Position numbers and translations under genes: made by a program | The notes under the pieces: generated by a model | Databases searched by the model: none | What the model was told of the DNA's origin: nothing | The model's input: only the letters and a program-made list of their open reading frames with translations | NCBI RefSeq assembly: GCF_022815725.1 | Contig: NZ_JALGRF010000014.1 | Location: forward strand, 62,001 to 126,000 | DNA from: Streptomyces sp. APSN-46.1 | GTDB taxonomy: Bacteria; Actinomycetota; Actinomycetes; Streptomycetales; Streptomycetaceae | DNA length: 64,000 bases | Direction of reading: 5' to 3' | In this document: piece after piece, positions 57,990 to 64,000 of the stretch | Layout of the letters: each line of letters begins with the position of its first letter | Numbering within the stretch: the first letter of the stretch is position 1

Positions 57990-58096
57990 CACGTCCCCCA
58001 CAAGCCTGCCCCCGTGGTGCGCGGCAACCCCCGCGTCGCGCCCGCGAGTTGTTTCCTGCGCCGATGAAATCAGGGCTGCATCGTACCTGCGGTTAC

Positions 58097-58114
58097 GCAC
58101 CTTACGTAGGGTGC
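58097..58114 (-). promoter_or_regulatory. Near-perfect 18-bp palindrome upstream of the AAA+ ATPase gene
   Basis: GCACCTTACGTAGGGTGC at 58097-58114 is self-complementary at 16 of 18 positions and lies 107 bp upstream of the EccA-like start. A TACGAT hexamer (minus strand, ~58078-58083) lies just downstream and could be a -10. An operator is a reasonable guess. Confidence 0.5.
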
Positions 58115-58221
58115 GGTGGTCGCGGTCGATCGGCCCGCCGAGGGCGGACGGTGACGCTGGGTGAAGATCCGGGGGGACCGACGCGTGTGGCAGTGGTGCC
58201 GAGGCGGGGTGAGGACAGAAG

Positions 58222-58257
58222 GAAGCCCCCGATCACGGGGGAACAATCGGGGGCTTC
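58222..58257. terminator. Isolated 12-bp hairpin in the EccA-like / uridine-kinase intergenic region
   Basis: A perfect stem GAAGCCCCCGAT / ATCGGGGGCTTC (58222-58233 with 58246-58257) encloses a 12-nt loop. It lies 108 bp beyond the end of the minus-strand uridine-kinase-like gene (58365), so it may terminate that transcript. The region 57990-58364 holds no other gene that I can support. Confidence 0.6.
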
Positions 58258-58364
58258 GCATCCGCTGCGGCCCTTGCGGACCGTGCATTGAGAACGTAAG
58301 GCTGTTGCGGGCCCCGGGTCAAGCGGGTCGGAGCAGGCCCGCGCGAGCGAACGGCCGAGCCGGT

Positions 58365-59033
58365 TCAGGCCTGGGGGAGCCCGTCACCCTCGGTGACGGA
58401 AGCGGAGGTTCCAGCCGTCGCACCCGCCCCGGAAGACCACTCGTATCCCGTACCGCTCTGGCGTACCAGCGTGTCGGCGAAGGGGCGCGAAGGGTCGTCC
58501 GAGAAGTGCGCGCGCTCCGCGCGCTCCCATCCGTCCCAGAAGTCGGAAAGTTCCCGCCCGTCCCGGTTTCGCCCACGCCCCCAGGACTTCGCGCGCGGCG
58601 TCTCCATCCACAGCAGCCGCGCCAGATACGGGCGCAGCGCCCGCCGCCCGGCTCCGACTCCCTCGACGAGCAGCACCGGCGCCGGCTCCAGCAGCCGCTC
58701 CGGACCGAAGCGGCGCTCCACCCAGTCGTACGGGGCCCAGCGCGCGGGCCGCCCGGCGGCGAGCGGCTCCAGCACCTGCGCGCGCAGCCGCTCCTGCCAG
58801 CCGAACAGCTCCTCATGGGTGGCCACGTCGTCGAGGTGCAGCACCGGCACCCCCGTCAGCAGGACGTCCCCGAGCGCCTCGGCCAGCCGTTCCGCGAACG
58901 TGCTCTTGCCGGAACCGGCGTGCCCGTCGATGCCGATCAGCCGGACGGGGCCGAGCGAGGGGGGCAGGGCGGCGATCTCGCGCGCCAGCCGCTCCAGAGA
59001 CCGGCGAGGCTCAAGGGACTGCTGTGACTCCAC
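58365..59033 (-). CDS. Uridine kinase-like P-loop protein
   Basis: A 222-residue protein with GTG at 59033, the only start upstream of the P-loop. The Walker A is IGIDGHAGSGKSTFAERLAEAL (GSGKST ~41-46), then VLHLDDVATHEELFGWQERL and VLLVEGVGAGRRALRPYLARLLWMETP. The pattern is that of the uridine kinase/phosphoribulokinase superfamily, often annotated only as 'uridine kinase' in Streptomyces. The true phosphate acceptor is not established. The C-terminus (SGAGATAGTSASVTEG) is low in complexity. Confidence 0.83.
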   Translation of the reverse strand: MESQQSLEPRRSLERLAREIAALPPSLGPVRLIGIDGHAGSGKSTFAERLAEALGDVLLTGVPVLHLDDVATHEELFGWQERLRAQVLEPLAAGRPARWAPYDWVERRFGPERLLEPAPVLLVEGVGAGRRALRPYLARLLWMETPRAKSWGRGRNRDGRELSDFWDGWERAERAHFSDDPSRPFADTLVRQSGTGYEWSSGAGATAGTSASVTEGDGLPQA

Positions 59034-59182
59034 CCGGCCAGCCTAGGGGGTGCCCGGTGGATCAGGGCCGGATAGGCGGCAGCGTCACCCCGACGCGGGC
59101 CCGTGGCTTCGGCGTCCGGCCGCCGGGAACTGAAAGGGTGGAGCAGCCGATCCACCGCACCGACCCCAGGGGGGCCAAGCCG

Positions 59183-60616
59183 ATGACCGCAGCCACACCA
59201 CGCCGGGCCCTGCTGGCCGTCGCACTCGCGGCCGCCACCGCGGCCACCGTTCCCGGCGGCAGGGCCTCGGCGGCCGGTGTCCCCGCCGCCACCGCCGCCC
59301 CCGACGCCGTGCCCGCAGTGCCCGCTGTGTCCGCCGAGCCCGCACCGGTACCGCCCGCCGCCGCCTCCGGTGCGACGGTGGACAACCGGTTCTGGTTCGC
59401 GCACCACCACTGGCAGGCCGGAACCCACGACGGCACCACCGCCTCCGGCGGCCCGCGCCCCGGCCTCGCGATCGGGACCCCGGCCGGCCGCACCGAGTAC
59501 CAGGACCCGCACACCGGAAAGAAGAGCACCTGGGAGTACGCCGCCTGGACCTCGCCGGTGCACCGCTCCGCCGTGCCCGGCACCGAGGCCATCGCCTCCT
59601 GGAACGCCCGCACCCCGGCCGGCACCTGGATCCGGATCGAGCTGCGCGGCACCTACACCGACGGCACCGCCAGCCCCTGGTACGTGATGGGCCGCTGGGC
59701 CGCCGGAGACGAGGACATCCGCCGCACCTCCGTGAACGGCCAGTCCGACGGCAGGACCACCGTCTGGACCGACACGCTGGCCGTGGACAACCCCGCGAGC
59801 GGCCTCCGGATCAAGGACTGGCAGCTGCGCCTGACGCTCTACCGCAGGCCCGGCACCAACGGCGGTGCCAACGACGGCCCGGTGGTCTGGCTGGCCGGAG
59901 CCATGCTCTCCGACGTCCCGGACCGGTTCACCGTCCCCGCCTCCACGCCGTCCGGCCGCGCGGTGGAGCTCAACGTCCCGCGCTACTCGCAGGAGACCCA
60001 CAAGGGCCAGTACCCCCAGTACGACAACGGCGGCGAGGCCTGGTGCAGCCCCACCTCCTCCCAGATGATCATCGAGTACTGGGGCGGGAAGCCCGACGGG
60101 AAGGCCCTGGCCTGGGTCGACCCCGCGTACCGGGACCCGCAGGTCTGCCACGCGGCCCGCTCCACTTACGACGCCGCCTACAAGGGCTGCGGCAACTGGC
60201 CCTTCAACGCCGCCTACGCCGCCACCTACCCCGGCCTGGCGGGCGTCGTCACCCGGCTCGGCTCACTCCGCGACCTGGAGACCCTGGTCCAGGCCGGCAT
60301 CCCGGCCATCACCTCCCAGTCCTTCCGCCGCGAGGAGCTCACCGGCGCGGGCTACGGCACGGCCGGGCACCTGATGACCGTCATCGGCTTCACCGAGGCG
60401 GGCGACGTGATCGCCAACGACCCCAACTCGGCCGACAACCCCGCCGTACGCCGCGTCTACAAGCGCGCGGAGTGGGAGACCGTCTGGCTGCGCACCAAGC
60501 GCCTGGGCACCTCCGGCAAGGTCGTCTCGGGCAGCGGGGGCATCTGCTACCTCTACGCCCCGGCCCGCCCGAGCCTCACCCAGATCGGCGCGCTGAAGGC
60601 GGTCGGCGTGCTGTGA
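59183..60616 (+). CDS. Secreted C39-like (papain-fold) peptidase
   Basis: A 477-residue exported protein, ATG 59183. The signal peptide ends near GGRASA|AG (~residue 32), followed by an Ala/Pro-rich linker. A beta-sandwich-like region (~70-265) precedes the C39-like domain: ELNVPRYSQETHKGQYPQYDNGGEAWCSPTSSQMIIEYWG with the catalytic Cys, AGYGTAGHLMTVIGFTEAG with the His, and VIANDPNSADNPAVRRVY with the Asp/Asn. It may cut peptides or cell-wall crosslinks outside the cell. The peptidase_C39_2 fold call is good; the substrate is unknown. Confidence 0.88.
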   Translation: MTAATPRRALLAVALAAATAATVPGGRASAAGVPAATAAPDAVPAVPAVSAEPAPVPPAAASGATVDNRFWFAHHHWQAGTHDGTTASGGPRPGLAIGTPAGRTEYQDPHTGKKSTWEYAAWTSPVHRSAVPGTEAIASWNARTPAGTWIRIELRGTYTDGTASPWYVMGRWAAGDEDIRRTSVNGQSDGRTTVWTDTLAVDNPASGLRIKDWQLRLTLYRRPGTNGGANDGPVVWLAGAMLSDVPDRFTVPASTPSGRAVELNVPRYSQETHKGQYPQYDNGGEAWCSPTSSQMIIEYWGGKPDGKALAWVDPAYRDPQVCHAARSTYDAAYKGCGNWPFNAAYAATYPGLAGVVTRLGSLRDLETLVQAGIPAITSQSFRREELTGAGYGTAGHLMTVIGFTEAGDVIANDPNSADNPAVRRVYKRAEWETVWLRTKRLGTSGKVVSGSGGICYLYAPARPSLTQIGALKAVGVL

Positions 60617-60710
60617 GGAGTGGGCCGAACCGGCGTTGACCGCACGGCATGCCGGATGGAATATGGGGCATAAGGGGCATATAAAGGTTCCTATGTGGAG
60701 GCGGCCCACC

Positions 60711-61136
60711 ATGACCACTCACAGCATCGAGACCCACCCCGACCTCGCCGAAATGAGGTCGAGGTTCGAGCGGGTCACCATCACCCCCGCCGCGCAGGCC
60801 GTAGAGGCATTGGCTCTGATCACGGGCCTGTACCTGGCGGCCTCTCCGTGGATCGCGGGGTTCAGCGGCCTCAGCTCGCTGGCCATCAACAACCTGATCG
60901 CCGGCCTGGCGTACTGCGTGTGCATGAGCGGACTCGGCTCCGCGTACGAACGCACCCACGCGATGGCCTGGACGGCGGTCGGCCTCGGAGCCTGGACGAT
61001 CGTGGCTCCGTGGGTCATCGCCGGCAACGTCGACACGACCCGTACGGTGGTCAGCAACGTCATCACCGGCGGTGTCGCCCTGCTGCTCGCCCTGGCCATG
61101 GCGGCCATGGCGGGCCGCGAAAGCCGCTCTCGCTGA
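60711..61136 (+). CDS. SPW-repeat membrane protein
   Basis: A 141-residue protein; ATG 60711 has GGAGG at 60697-60701. ATG 60693 is an alternative. Two tandem units, each two helices with a SPW-type motif, are visible: AVEALALITGLYLAASPWIAGFSG and GLGAWTIVAPWVIAGN (SPW and APW), four membrane segments in all. SPW proteins are widespread in actinomycetes with no known role. The 94-bp upstream stretch is AT-rich for this genome and is likely to hold the promoter. Confidence 0.9.
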   Translation: MTTHSIETHPDLAEMRSRFERVTITPAAQAVEALALITGLYLAASPWIAGFSGLSSLAINNLIAGLAYCVCMSGLGSAYERTHAMAWTAVGLGAWTIVAPWVIAGNVDTTRTVVSNVITGGVALLLALAMAAMAGRESRSR

Positions 61137-61289
61137 CACCGAGCGCGCCGGGCCCCGACCGCGAGACGGCCGGGGCCCGGCGGCGTGACGCGCGACGCGA
61201 GTGAGCATCGTCATCTACCGCGAAAGAGCTCGGTCCGCAGGTCTGCCATACTTCCGCCATCCTGTGGCAGTTCGAGGCTAGGGCCGAAT

Positions 61290-62018
61290 TTGAATCATAG
61301 TCAACAGCGCGGTACGACCGGGCGTTCGCAGGTTCGCAGGGCCGAACTCATAGCGATCGGGCGGAAGCTGTTCGCCGACACCTCGTACGACGCGCTCTCC
61401 ATGGACGACATCGCCAAGCAGGCCGGCGTCGCCAAGGGGCTGATCTACTACTACTTCAAGAGCAAGCGCGGCTACTACCTCGCCATCGTCGAGGACTCGG
61501 TCGCCGATCTCGTCGCCCGCGCCGGCGGGGACGCGGAGCTCCCCAACGCCGAGCGGGTCCGCCGCACCATCGATGGGTATCTCCAGTACGCCGAGCATCA
61601 CCAGGCCGCGTACCGCACCATCGTCACCGGCGGCGTCGGCTGCGACGCCGAGGTCCTCGCCATCCGGGACGCCGTCCGCGAGGAGCTCCTCGCCACCATC
61701 GCCGAAGGCGCGTACGGGCGGCGCGTGATCCCGCCGGTCGCCCGGCTCGCGCTCGTGGGCTGGCTCTCCGCGGTCGAGGGCGTGACCCTGGAATGGATCG
61801 GAGCCCTCGCCGCCGCCGACGACGCGGAAGAAGCGGAAGAAGAGGAAGGGGCGGAGCGGCAGCCCGACCGGGGCCTGCTGGGGGCGCTGCTGGTACGCCA
61901 GCTGCGGACGACGCTGACGGTCATCGGGGAATTCGTACCGGAGTGTCCGCCTCCGCCCCTTGTCGCCCTTGTCGAAGAGCCATTCGATCAGCTCGGTGAT
62001 CTTGCCCCGGTGACGTGA
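61290..62018 (+). CDS. TetR-family transcriptional regulator, probable TTG start
   Basis: A 242-residue regulator. The HTH is SQVRRAELIAIGRKLFADTSYDALSMDDIAKQAGVAKGLIYYYFKSKRGYYLAIVED. The only start close to the HTH is TTG 61290 (NHSQQRGTTGRS); the frame opens at GTG 61185, but that extension is Arg/Pro/Ser-rich and unlike the family. The C-terminal half is the ligand domain (SVADLVARAG to VTLEWIGALAAA), with an acidic run (EEAEEEEG). The acyl-CoA dehydrogenase gene lies downstream, past a pair of inverted repeats, so regulation of fatty-acid or similar catabolism is plausible. Confidence 0.85.
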   Translation: MNHSQQRGTTGRSQVRRAELIAIGRKLFADTSYDALSMDDIAKQAGVAKGLIYYYFKSKRGYYLAIVEDSVADLVARAGGDAELPNAERVRRTIDGYLQYAEHHQAAYRTIVTGGVGCDAEVLAIRDAVREELLATIAEGAYGRRVIPPVARLALVGWLSAVEGVTLEWIGALAAADDAEEAEEEEGAERQPDRGLLGALLVRQLRTTLTVIGEFVPECPPPPLVALVEEPFDQLGDLAPVT

Positions 62019-62021
62019 GGC

Positions 62022-62160
62022 CCCTGATCGGGCATACTCAAGCCGCCGCAGCCGCTGGTCAGCCCCTTTCGTGATCCGAAAGGGCAGCATCGGCTGTGAC
62101 AGTACCGAGACCCGGCGTCGCGTCCCACACCTGACGCGCCGCCGCCGTGCCCGATCAGGG
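62022..62160. promoter_or_regulatory. Two 13-bp inverted copies flanking the tetR/acyl-CoA dehydrogenase gap, plus a central hairpin
   Basis: CCCTGATCGGGCA (62022-62034) is exactly complementary to TGCCCGATCAGGG (62148-62160). Between them, CCCTTTCG and CGAAAGGG (62065-62072 with 62078-62085) form a perfect 8-bp hairpin. The outer copies might be paired operator half-sites or a long-range stem; the right one ends 14 bp before the acyl-CoA dehydrogenase ATG. Confidence 0.6.
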
Positions 62161-62174
62161 AGGAGAGCGCCGCC

Positions 62175-63347
62175 ATGACCGACCGCGCCCCGCAGCCGGT
62201 GGACCGTCAGCTGCCCACCGAGGAGTCCCGGGACCTCCTCGCCCTCGTACGTGAGATCGCCCAGCGGGAAATCCGCCCCCGGGCCGCCGAGGAGGAGGAC
62301 GCAGGACGCTTCCCCCGGGAGATCTTCACGCTGCTCTCGGAGGCCGGTCTGCTCGGCCTCCCGTACGCCGGGGAATTCGGCGGCGGTGAGCAGCCGTACG
62401 AGGTCTACCTCCAGGTCCTGGAGGAACTCGCGGCGGCCCGTCTGACCGTCGGGCTCGGCGTCAGCGTGCACTCGCTGTCCTGCCACGGCCTGGCCGGCTA
62501 CGGCAGCAAGGAGCAGCAGGCCGCCCACCTGCCCGCGATGCTCGGCGGCGGCCTGCTCGGCGCGTACTGCCTGTCCGAGCCGGCCTCCGGCTCCGACGCG
62601 GCCTCGCTGACCACCAAGGCGGTGCGCGAGGGTGACGAATGGGTCATCACCGGCACCAAGGCCTGGATCACCCACGGCGGCGTCGCCGACTTCTACACCG
62701 TCCTGGCCCGCACCGGCGCGCAGGGTCCCAAGGGCATCACGGCCTTCCTGGTCCCCGGCGACGCGGAGGGGCTGTCGGCGGCCGTCCCCGAGAAGAAGAT
62801 GGGCATGAAGGGCTCGCCCACCGCCCAGCTGCACTTCGACGGCGTCCGCGTCCCGGACTCGCGCCGCATCGGAGAGGAGGGCCAGGGCTTCACCATCGCC
62901 CTGGCCGCGCTGGACGCGGGCCGCCTCGGCATCGCGGCCTGCGCCGTCGGTGTCGCCCAGGCGGCACTGGACGAGGCGGTGACCTACGCGCTGGACCGCA
63001 AGCAGTTCGGCCACCCCATCGCGGACTTCCAGGGCCTGCGCTTCATGCTGGCCGACATGGCCACCAAGATCGAGGCGGGCCGCGCGCTGTACCTCGCGGC
63101 GGCGCGGCTGCGGGACGCGGGCAAGCCGTTCTCCCGGCAGGCGGCGATGGCGAAGCTGTTCTGCACCGACGCGGCGATGGCCGTCACCACGGACGCCGTC
63201 CAGATCCTCGGCGGCTACGGCTACACCGCGGACTTCCCGGTGGAGCGGCTGATGCGGGAGGCGAAGGTGCTCCAGATCGTGGAGGGCACCAACCAGATCC
63301 AGCGCATGGTCATCGCCCGCCACCTGGCCGGCCCGGAGACGCGCTGA
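62175..63347 (+). CDS. Acyl-CoA dehydrogenase
   Basis: A 390-residue flavoenzyme, ATG 62175 after GGGAGGAGAG. All three domains are present: N-terminal helices (EIAQREIRPRAAEEED), the middle beta domain with AYCLSEPASGSDAASL and WVITGTKAWITHGG, and the C-terminal helices with RKQFGHPIADFQGLRFMLADMA and VQILGGYGYTADFPVERLMREAKVLQIVEGTNQIQRMVI. The Glu of VEGTNQIQ is the catalytic base in short-chain-type dehydrogenases. It oxidises acyl-CoA with electrons passing to ETF. The TetR gene upstream is the likely regulator. Confidence 0.95.
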   Translation: MTDRAPQPVDRQLPTEESRDLLALVREIAQREIRPRAAEEEDAGRFPREIFTLLSEAGLLGLPYAGEFGGGEQPYEVYLQVLEELAAARLTVGLGVSVHSLSCHGLAGYGSKEQQAAHLPAMLGGGLLGAYCLSEPASGSDAASLTTKAVREGDEWVITGTKAWITHGGVADFYTVLARTGAQGPKGITAFLVPGDAEGLSAAVPEKKMGMKGSPTAQLHFDGVRVPDSRRIGEEGQGFTIALAALDAGRLGIAACAVGVAQAALDEAVTYALDRKQFGHPIADFQGLRFMLADMATKIEAGRALYLAAARLRDAGKPFSRQAAMAKLFCTDAAMAVTTDAVQILGGYGYTADFPVERLMREAKVLQIVEGTNQIQRMVIARHLAGPETR

Positions 63348-63549
63348 CCGAACCGGTCGCTCCGGAGATGAGCCCGGCCCCGACCGACTACGTCAACGCG
63401 GCGTGGACCGGGCTCACTCGGTCGGCTTCCGGATGCGCTCGGAAGGGTGACGTGCTGATGGGTCATCGGCATATGCCTCGCCCCTCGATAACTCTCTGTG
63501 ATATCCCATCACCGTACGTAACTGGTGGGCGTCTGTGGAGGACAGATCG

Positions 63550-64000
63550 ATGGAGCAGCCGGACGAGGGCACGTCACGCAGGAAGTTCCTGGGCATGGCA
63601 GGAGGTGCCGCCGCTTCGGCGTCACTGTTCCAAGTCATGACCGGAGCCGCACCGGCCTGGGCCGACACCGGGGGCCTGCCGAGGCCGAAGTCCGGGAGGC
63701 GGGGGCGCGTCGGCAAGAGCGTGGCCATTCTCGGTGCCGGCCCCGCGGGTCTGACGGCCGCGCTCAAGTTCACGCAGGCCGGGTATCAGGTGACCGTCCT
63801 GGAGGCATTGGACCGCGTGGGCGGCCGTACGCTCACCGCGCGCCCCGGCGACAAGGTCACCGAGGTCTGGCAGGACGGCTCGGTCCGCACCCAGACCTGC
63901 CGGTTCGATCAGGGCCTCTACCTGAATCTCGGCGCCGGCCGCATCCCCCATCACCACCAGCGGGTACTGAACCTGTGCCGCAAGCTCAGGGTTCCGCTGG
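63550..64000 (+). CDS. Tat-exported flavin monoamine oxidase / L-amino acid oxidase family protein, N-terminal part
   Basis: The frame opens at ATG 63550 and runs off the window edge after ~150 residues. A twin-arginine signal (SRRKFLGMAGGAAASASL) with likely cleavage near APAWA|DT precedes the FAD-binding motif VAILGAGPAGLTAALKF and VLEALDRVGGRTLTARP. LYLNLGAGRIPHHHQRVLNLCRKL follows the pattern of secreted L-amino acid oxidases (such as L-glutamate oxidase), which release ammonia and H2O2. It starts 202 bp after the acyl-CoA dehydrogenase gene, so it has its own promoter. The substrate domain is not visible. Confidence 0.9.
   Translation, partial: MEQPDEGTSRRKFLGMAGGAAASASLFQVMTGAAPAWADTGGLPRPKSGRRGRVGKSVAILGAGPAGLTAALKFTQAGYQVTVLEALDRVGGRTLTARPGDKVTEVWQDGSVRTQTCRFDQGLYLNLGAGRIPHHHQRVLNLCRKLRVPL

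Noticed and set aside
1..64000. tRNA or rRNA genes, CRISPR arrays, prophage genes, or a modular PKS/NRPS cluster
   Set aside because: I saw no cloverleaf, no spaced direct repeats with unique spacers, no phage structural genes and no carrier-protein or ketosynthase motifs.

Overview
This window is chromosomal DNA of a high-GC actinomycete, almost certainly Streptomyces. The evidence is the very GC-rich third codon positions, frequent GTG starts, GTGA/ATGA translational coupling, the chitinase promoter with its paired 12-bp repeats, the FMN-riboswitch rib operon with a PnuC-type RibM transporter, and SPW-repeat, DUF5995 and EccA-like genes. I see no rRNA, tRNA, CRISPR array, prophage or intact insertion sequence.

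Region 1 (1-10935) is one tightly packed plus-strand run: three NTF2/SnoaL-like proteins, a GMC oxidoreductase, a DJ-1/PfpI protein, a VOC protein and an AGE-type (alpha/alpha)6-barrel protein. It continues into STAS, GlgX-type glucan debranching enzyme, STAS, an RsbW-like ATPase, a SpoIIE-type phosphatase with an N-terminal receiver-like region, and a MinD/ParA-like ATPase. A full partner-switching module is thus interleaved with carbohydrate and redox enzymes. Region 2 (11005-18946) carries a second DJ-1/Hsp31-type protein, an aldehyde dehydrogenase, an F420-reductase-like protein, a three-subunit molybdenum hydroxylase and an MFS transporter. With region 1 this looks like carbonyl or aldehyde handling under stress control (inference).

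Region 3 (18943-25862) has a cyclic-nucleotide-binding-type histidine kinase whose stop codon lies in an 18-bp tandem repeat, a fourth NTF2-like protein, and a TMEM175-like channel. It also has an IS701-transposase-derived protein that has lost both catalytic aspartates and is coupled to xdhC, and the GMP-reductase-like guaB1, which ends in a strong terminator. Region 4 (25898-32110, minus strand) is a LytTR response regulator / sodium-solute symporter / LytS-like kinase set, a repeat-type lipoprotein and an SGNH hydrolase.

Region 5 (32249-38437) is a probable lysine (or related amino acid) monooxygenase-amidase pathway: an APC permease, a Lrp/AsnC regulator, a GNAT enzyme, a DavA-like amidase and a DavB-like monooxygenase. 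Helically phased CGCAAC repeats lie upstream of both the permease and the amidase gene. Region 6 (38479-46748) holds DUF5995, a uracil/xanthine permease, a divergent MFS/ROK pair sharing a perfect operator palindrome, an NAD(P)-binding protein and a secreted GH18 chitinase with a DasR-type promoter.

Region 7 (46864-55829) is the FMN riboswitch, ribD-ribE-ribM-ribBA-ribH, hisE-hisG, a PH-domain protein and two coupled CNNM/CorC proteins. Region 8 (55842-64000) contains a long intergenic inverted repeat, an EccA-like AAA+ ATPase, a uridine-kinase-like protein, a secreted C39-like peptidase, an SPW protein, TetR plus acyl-CoA dehydrogenase, and the start of a Tat-exported flavin amine oxidase cut by the window edge.
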